A stretch of 64,000 nt of DNA, taken from the NCBI RefSeq assembly GCF_040054535.1, contig NC_090781.1, positions 12,315,482-12,379,481 on the forward strand, in the 5' to 3' direction. This document shows, one piece after another, positions 36,610-50,367 of the stretch. Each line of letters opens with the position of its first letter. Position 1 is the first letter of the stretch. Source of the stretch: Antennarius striatus (lineage: Eukaryota > Chordata > Actinopteri > Lophiiformes > Antennariidae). The notes beneath the pieces are model-generated. The model saw nothing but the letters and a program-made list of their open reading frames with translations. It made no database searches and was not told where the DNA came from. The translations under genes and the position numbers were made by a program.

Positions 36610-38980
36610 TTATCAGTCTGTGTATCCATGAAAGGCAGGAAACAATAATAACTTTAAACTTGGGATATAATCATTCAATGCAAATATCACATTTGTTTTC
36701 TGTTAAGTTTTATGCAAACAAATCAATAATTAATGATTAGGTTTAATTGTTTAGTGAAAATAAGCATCAAATGCAGCCTGAGCTCCAAGAACTGGTGCAG
36801 CTGTAATATAGAGGAAATAGAAACAAGCATTAGATTTGATTTGCAGATATTTAACTATAAAAATCTGATCAGATGAGGAGCAGCTGCAGAAGTTTGATCA
36901 TCTCCTCCCAGTTTGATTTTGTTTTCAAACTCCTCTTCAGACACAACCAATATTTGACGAGTTGAGGATATTTGTGAGACTTAAAACTGCTACGTCTGGA
37001 GATTCTTTAGCCTTTAATTCACTTTTTCACTCTTGACATGTGTGGCAGACTTAAGTGTGAGAAGCGGGCACCGTTCAACTTTAATAACAACCATTTTTTT
37101 AATAGAGGATTTGGTGTTTTCCCATCTCTGTCAGAACTCAGTAATTTTTAATACTTTGAGGATCCAGTTCTGAATTCAATGGCGTCTTTCTTTAAACGCG
37201 ATCGGTTTCCTTAAACAACATCTTAATTCATCTATAATTCTTCACAAGGACACTTAGAACCCCTGATTCTTTGAGGAACATCCCATGGCGTCCCAGGAAC
37301 CCTCTCCAGAACTGTTCAACACTCTCAAGTCATTGAGAATTCCCTTTAGAACGCCACCATGAAGGTCTTTAGCCATTGAAACCAATGTCGAACTCCACAA
37401 CACCCAAACACACCACATCATCAGATTCCCAGAAACACTGTCAGTGGTCTCTGGAACAACCTGAATAACAACCCCAAAGATCACCTGATCTCACCTCAAG
37501 ACCCACTGAGACCCCACAAAGACGTCACTCTGAGATGCTCTGCACTAATGAAGACTTCTTTAACGATATGCCTACAAAGGAACGATGGACTCTGTCTTTT
37601 TTCTTCCCACAGCAGGATGCTGTTTGTATTCAGGTATCTAGTGGAACTTCAAGCGATACTGTACTGTAGCAGAAGTAGCCTAAATTTTGATCTCAGTAGC
37701 TCGTAGCTGTATGAAATGCAAGGCGATCGCTCGCTATACTCAGTAGTTTAAGCAATTTTACCTTTTTAGAGCAACATTTATCTTGAATCACCTCACAGAA
37801 TGAGCTTCGTGTACCTCTTCTAGATGACAATTTGTTCACCTCACCTCCTGTTCATAATTTAGGCTACAATCCCTCGATCTAGACTGTTTTCTTTACAATG
37901 TAGGCTTGAGAATATATTGTTATGGTATGATAAACTATGCATTTATTCCAGCGTGCGTCTCTTTATTGTGACTGTTGTTTGGTGTCAAAAACAGGAACGT
38001 GTCACTGGAAACTTCAAATTTCAGATATTTCTGCTTTTATAAAATAACCCTCAGTGACTTTTTTGAATGTCTACCTTCTGTAAAAAAAACATACCTTTTG
38101 TCTTTAAGTTACAACAGGTCTTTAATGTAATATCATAGTTGAGTTAGAACATTTACCCTTTTCAGACAGACCTTAACTTGGCTTCCTCCAGAATTCAGGG
38201 ACCTTTCTCATATTTATCTGGTTACACTTTATCTACTCTGTTTATGAACAATTTCAAACACACACTTCAACACACACTTCAACACAGAAACTCCTCACAG
38301 CACAGTAACAACAGCAGGATGTGATTCAAATACATTAACATGCAAGCAATGGATTTCTGATTGTTTTGAGGTCAGTTTATTGATTGTTTTCAGTCTTATT
38401 TTCACATTTGTCATCAGCGCTCCACTCTCCAACATTCAGTATTAGATTATTAACATCTGCTTGCTAAGCTGTGAAGGACGGACAAAGACAGAGACAGAAA
38501 CTAACTACCCAAGGTTTGACTTGTAATGAAAAAAAAAAAAAACCCTGTTGCTTAACTATATGCAATTTTTTTGTTTCCAAGTGAAGTTTTTTTCATGTGC
38601 TGCCAATAAATTGGTCATAAAATAGTCAGAATTGATTTAAATTTGTTACAAATGTATAATTTTATGTGAGAATTTCCTTTATCCACAATCAGAAATAAAA
38701 TAGATTAAAACTAATAAGTTAAAAGTGTCACTTCAAATTGACCTGAATTGTATGAAGTGTCGATATTTTATATCACATCTAAAGTAAAAGGGTTCCACCA
38801 AAGTGCTTTAGGAATTTAACATATTGTTAAATAATGTAAAAAAAACAACAAAACACATTAAAACTGTGACAAATCGTTTCATAGATTTATTAATAATTGA
38901 GGGGATTCAAATGCACAAACCCTCTGCATGCTCCAGGGAGTTGACCCCATGTATTATTTGTAATTCCAAAGCACAAACAG

Positions 38981-39076
<96 letters not shown>

Positions 39077-40200
39077 TCTTGCTGTTCCTCTTTAAATCAA
39101 TAATTAAGTTTTCAGCTGAAGTTGTCAGCAGTCGTCTTCCTCGCTGGCAGCCGCGACGTGAAGATGAGCATCTTGTGACTCAGCAGAGCTCCACGTCCAC
39201 TCTGGACTGCAGCAGCAACAGACACTGCTGCAGGTTAACCTATAAACTCCTGTTTACACCTCTCATTCAGTCATTCAGGGCCTTTTACTTTCTCAGGTTC
39301 CACGGGTCTAAAATGAGTGGAGCATGTAAGACAAAGTTAAGTACACAGAGGGCCAAAAAAACAAGTTTGCTTCAAGCCAAGGTTCAGACTGGTTCAATGT
39401 TTATTAAAACATATGAAATGATTACACTCAAAATCGATATCACAGTATTATACTTTTTTAGATCAAAACCATCGGAATAAAATATCACCAGGAAATAAAA
39501 CAATTTCCTCACAGTGTCAATCCACTTCCATACAACGATGCACATCAAGTTGTTGTGTTTAGTGCTTCTAAAATATTCAAGTTGATGGTTTTCTCAATGT
39601 TTTTTCAACAAACCTCAAAGATGATACATCAAACTTCAGTTATAGTACATTTAAAATATTTTATCTATTCAAAACAGCAGAAGCGTATCTATGCAGTGTG
39701 AATATAGTACAATACAGTAATGATGACTGCTTGTCACTCTTGTAACCTTTTTACTGATAAAATGCAAATTTTCATAAAAATCTGTCCCTTTTGCCACTCG
39801 ATGCCTGAAGGTGACTAAGATCCTGCCACTCTGAGGAGTGGCAGCTGCAGCATCCATCAAGTCACTTCTATCAGAGAAGAAAATGTGTGTCTGAAACTCC
39901 AGCTCAAATACATGGAAATAAACATCAAACAGGGATAATGAAAATGTTTTAATGCCATAGTTTTCAGATGTGCCTCTTTTGGTCTCACATAAAGTAACTG
40001 AACGATATAAAACAGCTCAAACAGTGAAATCATGTCACCACATTCTGTTCATCCACACTGACTTAATATCTTATCCCTTCACATCTAAGTCTTGAAAAGG
40101 AAGCCGGCATTCTTTCTGCACACGGCACCTAAAATATTAATCTTCAAAATATCAGGGTATTGTATTGAACTAAAAATAATTGATCTCCTTACATCACATA
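36610..40200. other. Intergenic, no gene recognised
   Basis: Contains a long TG array at 38,982-39,062 followed by (GA)n. No frame has recognisable protein character. Confidence 0.5.
38982..39076. repeat. (TG)n then (GA)n microsatellite
   Basis: About 40 TG units ending in GAGAGAGAGAGAG. Confidence 0.97.
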
Positions 40201-40640
40201 TGTCAAAGTCAAGGCCTGGGGGCCGGATCCATCCCGCGAACCAATTTTCTATGGTCCCCTGGATGTTATTTAACTACTATTGGAATCGGCCTGCAGACAG
40301 CCATCTTTTGTACGCTGCAACACTACATTTCCCATAATGCAGCGGTAGCCTGAGAAATCACTGCAGCAAACTGGACTCGGCTTCATTTTTCACCTACAGT
40401 CAGAGCAGATGTTAACTTCAGCTACCCCTCCTCCTAAAAAATGACTAAATGGAAAGTGGACGCTGTGAACAGGGTGTGTCAAGCCATTTGGGAGTCAGAG
40501 GATATATTCACAGAGGTGAAAGGTTAACCTGTGTGTCTCCAGTGTGGAGAAAGTTTGGCTGTAATGGAAGAATATAATCTAAGAAAGCCCCATCAAACAT
40601 CTCAGAAACACACAAAGACTTGATTTTTCTTTGAAGAAAG
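40200..40640 (+). pseudogene. hAT transposon relic (BED zinc-finger end)
   Basis: Near the left end is TGTCAAAGTCAAGGCCTGGG then GGCC, like termini of Charlie-type hAT elements. From 40,441 the frame reads KWKVDAVNRVCQAIWESED, then a stop, then PVCLQCGESLAVMEEYNLRK. The Cys-x2-Cys of a BED finger followed by ExYNLR is typical of ZBED5/GTF2IRD2-like hAT transposases. An in-frame stop and loss of the following His pair show it is dead. Confidence 0.6.
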
Positions 40641-40989
40641 TTTGTTTTTGTCTGTGTTTTCACTTAAAATTACTGACAGCCATAAGTAATTTCGCTTATT
40701 CATGTAATCATTAAATAATATACACTTGGGTTCAAAAGGTTAAACTAAATCTGACAGCACGGACATGACTTCACGGAGCACTACACACGACTGACCACTA
40801 GAGGCCAGTGCTGTACAGATTGAACTCTACAGCGACACTGGCAGGCTTTTAATTAACACACACCATTGTTAAAATATTTTAATTAAATAATTAAACACTT
40901 TGTGGAAAAACATACTTTAAGTGAGGATCATCACCCAAAGTATTGCCAGTTCAGTGGTGGTGTGATGAGTAGAATTTGTGAACATACAG

Positions 40990-41930
40990 TAGTTACCCTA
41001 TGAAACTAGTTCTTCTTTTCCTTTCGGCTTTTTCTATCAGGGGTCACCACAGCGAATCAGTTGCTTCCATCTAACCCTGTCTAACTTCGTGTCCTCTTTC
41101 ACTACATCCATAAACCTCCTCTTTGGTTTTCTTCTAGGCCTCCTGCCTGGCAGTTCAAAACTCAGCATCCTTCTACCAATATATTCACTATCTCTCCTCT
41201 GGACATGTCCAAACCATCTCAGTCTGGCCTCTCTGACTTTATCTCCAAAACCTCTAACATGTGCTGTCCCTCTGATGTACTCATTCCTGATCCTATCCTT
41301 CCTGGTCACTCCCAGAGAGAACCTCAGCATCTTCATCTCTGCTACCTCCAGCTCTGTCTCCTGTCTTTTCCTCAGTGACTCTGTCTCTAGACCAAACAAC
41401 ATCGCTGGTCTCACCACAGTTTTGTACACCTTTCCTTTCATTTTAGCTGAAACTCTTCTATCACACATCACACCGGACACTTTTCTCCACCAGTTCCATC
41501 CTGCCTGTACACGCTTCTTCACCTCTTTTCCACACTCTCCATTGCTCTGGACTGTTGACCCTAAGAACTTATGATCCTCCACCTTCTTGATCTCTTCTCC
41601 CTCTAACCTCACTCTTCCACTTGGGTCCCTCTCATTCACACACATGTACTCTGTCTTACTGTGGCTAACCTTCCTTCCTCTCCTTTCCAGGACAAACCTC
41701 CACCTCTCTAGCGTCTCCTCCACCTGTTCCCTGCTCTCACTGCAGATCACAATGTCATCTGCAAACATCATAGTCCATGGAGAGTCCTGTCTAACCTCGT
41801 CTGTCAGCCTGTCCATCACCATAGCGAACAAGAAGGGGCTCAGAGCTGATCCCTGATGCAGTCCTTCTCTGTACTTCTCTATCAACATCCTCAAAGCAAA
41901 TACTGCATCTGAAGTACTCTTTTTTGGCAT
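40990..41930 (-). pseudogene. RTE-clade LINE reverse transcriptase, internally deleted
   Basis: A 297-codon minus-strand frame runs from 41,930 to a stop at 41,037. It carries reverse transcriptase motif B (HQGSALSPFLFAMVMD), catalytic FADD (MMFADDIVI) and the RTE C-terminal region (YIRGTAHVRGFGDKVREARL, RWFGHVQRRDSEYIGRRML) ending IRCGDP. The 3' end continues to AAGCCGAAAGGAAAAG near 41,000, a typical end of this family. Near 41,862-41,866 the frame jumps from LIEKYREG to LHQGSAL. The roughly 60-residue segment normally between them, which includes the first catalytic Asp (motif A), is absent, yet the frame is kept. The endonuclease and N-terminal parts are also missing. It cannot be active. 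Confidence 0.85.
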
Positions 41931-41950
41931 GAAACCATACTGCTGCTCTC

Positions 41951-42141
41951 CGGGTTCTCCGGCTTCCTCCCACCTCCAAAAGCATGCGGTTGATTGGCCG
42001 GTCCCAAATTGCCCGTGTGTGGCGCGTTGGCATCATGCCCGGAATGCCCCCCGCCTTACGCCCTATGCCAGCTGGGATAGGCTCGAGCTCCCCGCCACCG
42101 GCTATAGCGGATGCAGCGGCAGAAAATGGATGGATGGATAA
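41951..42141 (+). mobile_element. LINE/SINE 3' tail with (GGAT)n end
   Basis: Begins GGTTCTCCGGCTTCCTCCCA and ends GATAGGCTCGAGCTCCCCG..., AGAAAATGGATGGATGGATA. This is a common fish non-LTR 3' end in plus orientation, abutting the RTE copy that points the other way. A second, more decayed copy is at 50,368-50,501. Confidence 0.65.
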
Positions 42142-42289
42142 ATTAGACATTGCGATATGTAGTAAATATGAAAAAAGGGGGTTTGTCATCTAAAAAGCAT
42201 CGTTCGAATAGTATTGAATCGTGTTTAAACTTATTTTTCTTATTTTATAAGTTATTTTAGTGTTCGTGCTTTGTATAATATTGTAATTA

Positions 42290-42503
42290 CAGTCGCGAGC
42301 TGACTCGGTTGCCATGGTACCCCGCGACAGTTTCCCGGATGTAGTGTTTTCCCTGTTCAACATGGCGTCGGGAAAGTGAGACTTCGGCTAATGCTACACA
42401 GTTTGCCCGAAGTTAGTCCACGTCTGCTCTTTTAAAACGAGGAAAGTTTATATCATATCCACAGTGGCGGCAGAAGAAAACGACTTTCTGTTGGAGTTTC
42501 TGA
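42290..42503 (+). promoter_or_regulatory. pak4: CpG-rich promoter and candidate non-coding exon 1 of pak4
   Basis: CG-rich DNA with an X-box-like GTTGCCATGGTACC (42,308-42,321) and a YY1-like AACATGGCG near the probable start. ATG at 42,361 is followed by only four codons before TGA, so it is at most an upstream ORF. An exon can end at CTGA then GTGAGT (after 42,503). No other plus-strand gene starts are recognised before pak4, so I assign it as a distal pak4 first exon by inference. Confidence 0.45.
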
Positions 42504-44079
42504 GTGAGTGTTCATATTTTATGTGAAAAAGTGGTGTGCACTAGCTTATGATGTGCCTCCGCTCCCCGTTTAGTTGCTAATAGTTGCTAACAGCGTTAGC
42601 CGTGTCCAAGCCCGACCAGCCCGAGTGTGAGGGTCCAGAAGTAAACTCTTGCCGTCTCTTCCGTGTGGGTATCATGTAAAAAGTGTCTTATAGTAATATG
42701 TAAAGCTTGTAATGTCACTTCTCACTACATGACCAAGATACAAAGTGATGATGAGTCACTTGACAGTTGTTCAATAATTAAAAACCGCGGTTCTGGACAC
42801 CTAACTAAGCTAAATTTAGAGCTGTTTCCTTGCTAACACCACGCAGTCAATGGTTAAGACCCGGTAAGCTCACTGGATGGCTTAATGGCAAATCCAGGAC
42901 ACAACCTGCTTCTGGCAACAATAGCTTTTCTTATCTGTCTACCAGCTATGAAGAGCCGAGGTCAACATGTTTTAGTGCTATTTCTCTACTAGCAGTGTAT
43001 CAAAACATAGAAGCCGGTAAATCAATTCGGTCCCTGCGACTCACGGCCACGTTAAATTCTCGTTTTCCGCCGCGGAGCAGGAATGGCAGCCCCGGTGATC
43101 CTCTGTCTGGTCACGCTTAAAGTTAAACGGATATTGAGAGTCAGAGAGTTTATTCAGCATCCTTGATCTGTTAGTGGAAGTCGTTTGTCCTCTTCCTCAC
43201 CCTTTGCTCTGGATTTGGGGTACACGCACCCCAAATCCAGATGTGTGATACATCTGAGGCGTTCGTATGATTAGTTTGTGGGGGATATAGAAGAGGTTTG
43301 CTTTCAATCAGTTAGTCAGCAAGTGTGTGTGATCAGTGCTGGGCACAGCAGACATTCCTGGGATGCCAGAGCCTCATGGAGGGGTCACTCTTTCCCCTCA
43401 TAGATACAGCATAGGGCAGCATTGAGTTCTCTTATCAGTCCACCCCCACCTCTACATCACGTCCTGCACATAAAGGATGTCAGGAGGGGACAGGGGATCA
43501 GGTTGGAAAATCACCAGGAAGTATGGATCACGTGACAAAATAAGACAGGTACATCAGCTGTTTGTATGTGACAGCAAATGTCTGTAATTAACAATTATGT
43601 GTCTTTATGGTAATACTTCTAATGTGTAATGTTTAATTTCCCCTGGGGGATCATTCCAGTATATAAAATTAAAAAATGTTTTTAACTCATTGCAGTGAGT
43701 TTGTCTGATCCTTTTTAAGTGTTGTTTAACTTCCCTAGCATAGATGTAACATTTACTTTAACTGAGATTGTGAAAATACTCCAGTTTCACAGTAATTATT
43801 ATTAGTGTTTTTGAAGCATTCAGATTGTCTGCTATGTCGCGTTACGAATGGGACGATTAGTGGTAAGAAGAAAGGTAAGGAAGCAAAATTAAAAACCAGG
43901 CTGGCAGGTTGGACACTTTTCCTCACTTGTTCAACAAGATGCTTGTTGAACCACAGGATGTACAGTTATGAAATCTGCTTCAGACGTTCATTGTCTTTAG
44001 TGAATATTCATCAGCATATGTTCATGCAGATTCTGTGTCCTGAATGAGTTTGGGATTACTAATAAGCAGTGGATATATA

Positions 44080-44236
<157 letters not shown>

Positions 44237-44434
44237 GCAGCATTTTAATGTTCAGAAAACAGATGTCCATATTTTGAGTGGATATTTAAAAGTGTTAACC
44301 CTAATATACAACCAAATGCAACTCACAAAACTCAAAATGGAAAAGCTGGTGTAATTACATATTGTTCTTTCTGGAATTTATGCTAGATTGGCAAGAATAG
44401 AAATGTTAATAGTTTCCACTTTTTCCTAATATAA

Positions 44435-44480
44435 AGTTTCACAGTCAAAAAACTAAAAATAGTTTTTTGGCTGTGAAACT
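44435..44480. repeat. Hairpin-forming inverted repeat, 21-bp arms, 4-base loop
   Basis: AGTTTCACAGTCAAAAAACT(A) and its inverted copy with a single mismatch are separated by AAAA. Confidence 0.85.
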
Positions 44481-45720
44481 GCATTGACTAGAAAATAAGT
44501 TGGCCTGGGCAATGTGTAGGTGAGGAGGGGACTCAAAATACGAGTGAATCTGGAGGAATTGGAGAGGGGATACGTTTTTCTCTGTACGCATATAGGCCTG
44601 GGTTTCTGTTGGGAGCACTGACAAAAAGTTGAGGCAGGTGTGGAGCCAAAGGCTAACAGCCAAGCTACAGGATCTGCAAAGAAAACACAGCAATGGAGCT
44701 CTGCATGTGAAAACCTCTGACTCCACCTCATTTTGGGGGAATGATGAAGCACATAGTTTCACGAGAGAGAGTAACATTGCTGTGTTTCTTTTCCCTGAGT
44801 CCTTCATCTGTGTCTTGGAAATTGTCTGTTCAGTACGATGTTCCCATTTCTCTCTTTTTGGCAAGACAATTGATCTAACCATGCATATAATGTGATCCCT
44901 GAGTGACAACGAGAGGGAGCTAAAACAAAGTAAAACTTGCTCAGGGTCATATCAGTACCGATGACTCTTCCCAGTACCAGAGGAAAGGGCCAACCTTATT
45001 GCCTTAGGGAAAAGAAAATCCTCTCTGGAATGAATGCAGCAGCCAACATCAACTCAGCCCCCTGGGTGCTCAACAGACAAGAACACTTTATCGGAAAAAG
45101 GCTCATAACAATAGCCAATTTTTGAGACTTTCAGCCACTATGTTTGGATTTCAATGCCAAATTCTGCACAGTGACCACAATTCTGGCTTGAAATCCGTTA
45201 TCAGGGTTTTACAGTTACTGTTACAAAATGTTTCCTGAATTTCTTTCTGGAACATTTGGTATTAAAAAAAAAAGTCCTTTCTTAGTATTTGACTCTGACC
45301 AAGATCCCATCAGTTACTTATATTACCAACAGTTTCTGATAAAACATGTGCCACTTTTAAATAAATGTTATAAATGAAACCCAGAAATGATATAGTCTCT
45401 CTATTTACCTCATTTTTCTTTTTGAACCATCTCATTTAAAATACCATTGACACTATTTTATGACATTTTATAGACTAAATTTATGTATATTGATAATAAA
45501 AATGATGTCAGATTACATTTTAATGAGAATAATTATTACAGAAGATAACGTGTTTTCACAATTGTGCATCTCTGCTCAGGATAACCTGTATGTGTCCTTC
45601 TGTGTGTTCCGTTTCAAAGCAACAGGGTGCAATTTGTGTTTTTGCATTTACATGTATAGTTAGCTGCTAAATCAAGATTGGACATGCACATTCCCAGTGA
45701 TATGAGGGTTTTACACACAA

Positions 45721-45816
<96 letters not shown>
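45721..45816. repeat. (CA)n microsatellite
   Basis: About 47 uninterrupted CA units. Confidence 0.98.
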
Positions 45817-45819
<3 letters not shown>

Positions 45820-48800
45820 ACGGAGAGAGTTCTGGGTGGTGGCCCTGTTTAACCTCAGTTGTACTGGTGTTGTGAAGCCAGTGAATAGCACTGTGTTACA
45901 GAGGGAGATGAAACAAGCGGAACAAAGCTGCTCCTTTGTTTTGATGTATTTTTGCACTCCTGTAACACTGCAGAGTTGAGGTGACGCTGACGAGGCTGTA
46001 AGTATGAGAATATTTTCCAGACTCCTCCTATTGAAACCCACTTTCATATACACTTTCAAGTTAGGTTAACCAATCTATAAAACTAAAAAAGAGCATTACT
46101 AAGTCGTTTGAATTACTTTTTATAATAGATAATTGTGGCTTTCTGTAGTTTAAGATGTTATTTCTAAGGGGAACAAATGAAACCACCTTTGATTATTAGG
46201 AGTCTTCTGTTGCTGATAATAGGCTTCTACTGTAGAATAACTTCTAATTGTAACCCAAGAAGCAATTGTCTTCAAATTCCTAATATTCAGACATTGGAAT
46301 GGAAATGAAAGGAAAGTGAGATATTCTAAATAAATGAACCAGTCTAACAAAAAGACAATAAGCAACCACATAAAGAAAACAAGTAAAACTACCCCAGGGC
46401 TCTGTTAACAACAAATATGTTTACATAAAATATATATGAAATATTTAGTGGATGGTTGAGGTTCTTCATTGTTCATTACAAATATCCATTCTGTGAAATT
46501 TGTCCCACACTTTAGCTCATGTCTGAGGTTGTGCTTATGTGTTCGGATGTTGATAAACATTTACTGTCAGTAAAACATTTTATTCTTATTTTGACTATTC
46601 TACTCATACAAACATCTTAGAAACTGAGTAAAATGGTAACTAATCTTTTTTGTTTTATGGAGTTGTCTGCGTTCCAAGGATATTTATAAGCAATTAATGT
46701 GATTACAACTTGATATTTTCACTGTACTTGTAGTCTGAATGATATTAACTAATTTGTTGTTTAGCAGAAATGTGTTGCAGCCAGTGAAATACTGAGATTG
46801 GCTTTGCCACACGTGTGATGATGATGTCACGGCTGTAGGTGGCACTACGCTGAATCATGCTGTGATGGTTAACTTGACACATTTTCAACAACACCAAACA
46901 TTTATGACGAGAGCAGAAGAAATAGTGTTTTATGTGGTTAACTGGAGTCTGATATTGATGCATAGTTGTAATTAATAATGCTGATATTTTGAAAGTGTGC
47001 AGTGAACTTGTTTTTTACTTTTGTGGAGCTGGGATGAGTCATCTGGTAAATAATACTATAACTGCAATGTATTTATCACTTCCTTTTTTTTTTTGTGTGT
47101 CTGTTTTCATTCTTTTGTGTTGTCACCATCAACATCCCCTTGAGCTTGTGTGTCATTCATGGACACCGTGCAGTGAACTTGAGCACGGGGCAACACAAAG
47201 GTCTGAATGTTTTTTTGCTAAGTGTTACTATTCACATGTGTTTGTCTGTGTATGCACAAGTCCGCTTGTGTATTCTATGCCGGCCTCTCTCTGCAGTCTT
47301 TATCATTAACCTTTCCACATTCCACAACCTGCCTGTGGAAGTCAGCTCTCATTGGCTGCAGCGCTGCGTGCTTTGTTTGAACTCAGCCTCGGTATTGGCA
47401 GGTTTGTACGTTTCTGCGTTGGATACGTTGAGTGGACCTATTCCTGTTGTATTTTTACCCCGAGAGGAATGTCAACGGGCTTTTTAAATGTTGACGCTGA
47501 TGTACGAGATAATAGGTGACGCAAATATATCTACTTAGGTAAGCTTTGAAAAGTCACCGTAGTCCAGCCACTAAATTCCTTCAACAGAATAAAACACCTT
47601 TGAATTATCCCCTTGAAATATGTATTTGTTCTGTTTGTGTTTGATGTGCTGTTTAGACTGGCATCTCTCCAAGCACCATGTGTTCGTCAGCAGGACCCAA
47701 AAAGTGTGTGTTTTACTGAGATCAATGATGGATTTTTTTGTGCAACATTTGTGGCATAATTTCTTGGCTACTGTTGCCCTTGTGCTACCAGTTCATAGGT
47801 GTCTCCTTGTTCCCATGAGTGTGTTTTGTCATTTAGCCTTGTCCCACTGTTAGTTTGTCCTCGGCAATGCCTTTGGTGACGAATCTGTTTACATTAGCAG
47901 GCAGACATGGTATTTCACAGAAGCCTGCTTTGATAAAATGGCTGTGAATAGCAAGAATTTTAATCATACTATTAATGTAAGTCATAATGTCTTTGCTGTG
48001 AAAGAGAAACTGTAAAAATAATATATTCTAACTGGAAGAAAACTGTCTTATGTTATACAGATCAAATTAAAATAAATCGTGAATGCTTAATAGTCACCTT
48101 TCAGGCATTGATGTGTTTGAAGCAGTATTTGTGTCAGTATAACTATGAACATGACAAAATTTTATTAATGAACACCAGTCGGAAACTTTTTACACTTTAA
48201 CACCCGTAGGCCCTGCTCAAGAGTGTCTCTTGTACATATTTACGTTAAGTTTCTAGATGTGCTTGTATTAATAATTTCATTAATAATATTTAAAGCTATC
48301 CAGTTTATTATCTTTACACAAGGCCTTTTATAATGAACCATTTTCAAATCAACAGATGCCATATGTTTGATATTATTCAGGTTTTAGGAGCAGTCTATAG
48401 ACAACTATGGAGAAATGCAGCTACTTTATTAACGGTGTGGATATCAGTGGTTTTATGGTTTTCACCATCACCATGATTTACAGCCCAGTTTCTGATGTTT
48501 TAGAAGAAAGATGTCAAAATGTACGGCAGCGGTCTTTTCCCCCTATCATCTTTCAACTCATAATTCAGAAATCCAAATTCTGGTAAAGACAGCACACCAA
48601 ATTATTGTGAGTTTATCTTTTCAAAGCTCATCCAGTTGACTTCAAAATCCATAACCTATGTGAACACTTTGAATCCAAGAGAAGCCAGTAGGTTTAATTA
48701 ACTGGAGCTGTCGAGCAGGAGAAAACTCAGCGTCTTCTTTTCAACTTTTTTTGTCAAAACTTTAAGCCGCTTGACGAGTGGCTTCAGCTGGAAACGAAAT

Positions 48801-48827
48801 GATTTATTTTGAGGAACAGAGACATAC

Positions 48828-48832
<5 letters not shown>

Positions 48833-48892
<60 letters not shown>

Positions 48893-48900
48893 CCTCTCTC
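48833..48900. repeat. (CT)n tract (GAGA on the minus strand)
   Basis: About 28 CT units followed by CCCTCCCTCTCTCCC, directly upstream of the CRE motif. Confidence 0.95.
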
Positions 48901-49000
48901 CCTACCGGTGACGTCATGAAACTGGGCCGCGTTGTGCTGAAACCATAGGAATGCGACACAGTTTATATTTATAGTCTTGAGATGTTGCTCTTTGGAGTTT
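48901..49000 (+). promoter_or_regulatory. pak4: Candidate internal promoter with CRE and TATA-like box
   Basis: A perfect cAMP response element TGACGTCA at 48,909-48,916 lies about 50 bp before TTTATATTTATAG (48,962-48,974). Together with the CT tract this looks like a second pak4 promoter, used for the exon ending at 49,229. Confidence 0.4.
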
Positions 49001-49229
49001 TTAGAGTGTGTTACTGGACATATCTACCATAGATGAATTTTTTTTGAAGACGTGACGACGCCTTCAGCGTTGTAACAACTTTGTTGTTGTGGGGAGTTTT
49101 CTCTTTTTTTTTCCTCGTCCTCAGCTGCGTGTCGGACATGAGATCAGGTGGACACAGAGTGACGCTGTCCTGAACGGTACCTGTGACTCCAGTAGTATTC
49201 TCCACACTAACAGGAGGGATTCACGGACG
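49000..49229 (+). other. pak4: Candidate alternative non-coding exon 1 of pak4
   Basis: GC-richer than its surroundings. It ends at a donor-like CACGGACG then GTATGT. The left end is approximate. There is no convincing frame. Confidence 0.35.
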
Positions 49230-50367
49230 GTATGTTGTTTTGAACTCCGGGTTTGTCGATTGTAAAGCAAGTTACGCGTTCCGCCCTCCGTGTTTGTTGC
49301 GCGTTGGTTGGACCGAGGGAAAACTGACCCACAGCAGTGAAGCAGTAAAACCTCCCAGCAGAGATTAGCTGTGGGTTAGAAAAGCAGAATGGGCTCAGAT
49401 TATTTCCAGCAGACATTCCCGGCTGTCAATGGGCTACTCGGAGCTGACGGACTCGTTGTGCTCCTGGTTGTTCACATCCACCCTCCTGACTGCCGGCTCC
49501 TGTGTGCGCCTGTCGCGGCAGCTGCTGCCGGCTGCTGTCCGTGACATCCGTGTCTGTGGACACTCTGTCGGTGACAAGGACAGATTAGTGTCAGGCTCTG
49601 ACTTTGTAATAAAGCATGGTAGAAAATTGAGTCTATGTTCTCGTACGTGCATAATTCTTTTCTTCTTCTTTGTAAATATACGTTTGTTGGAGTTCTGTGT
49701 CTGTGATTTCCATAGGAAGTAGGGTTTTGGTACTTGCGTGATAATGTATATGCTTATTGCTGTGTAATTCATATAGGAAGATTGAGTTTTTTAAAATACA
49801 TTTTACATTCGGTATCAACATTGCAAATTATTATTAATCTATTTTAGTATGCAGTATTTGTTAATACAGGAATATTTTTAATTGATTTTATATCAAGTAT
49901 CAAGATGGCAAATTACAAAAGTTTTCCATATCCTGTATGCCCTTTATTTCCATTTGTAATGTACTCTCAAACGATGATTATGTATTTTGCTTCAAAATGA
50001 GCGTCTTAATTATCTTGGAGAACTTAGATGTAGACTTTGAATCTTAAATAAGAAATGGATGGGTTTCGGTAAAAGGTTGTCAAAAGCAAATGTCACCCAC
50101 TCCAAATCTACTGAGTTAGCGTAAAACCTGTGTGTAAGGCGTACGTACAAAGAACATGAGAAGAGGATGACTGAAAAACCACATTTATTACACATAACTA
50201 CACTTTATTGGAAAACGTAGCAGCAAACAAAAAAAATTCAAAGTGGTTGAATTCATAATATTGATAATACATTAATAAAATAAATAAAAATATGAATTGC
50301 ATCATAAATATAGTCCTGTGTTACTTAAAACGCCTGTGTTACTTAAAACTTTGCACATTTGTGCAAA

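Noticed and set aside
41089..41856. Plus-strand frames of 161 and 89 codons at 41.1-41.9 kb
   Set aside because: They are antisense shadows of the RTE reverse transcriptase on the minus strand.
42361..42378. ATG-GCG-TCG start at the CpG promoter, as the start of a separate gene
   Set aside because: A stop follows after five codons. A donor-like GTGAGA overlaps it, but no downstream exon of another gene was found, so it is at most an upstream ORF or an unproven alternative start.
44445..44909. 154-codon minus-strand frame
   Set aside because: No domain, promoter or splice pattern is recognisable, and residue use looks random. Kept as unexplained rather than called a gene.
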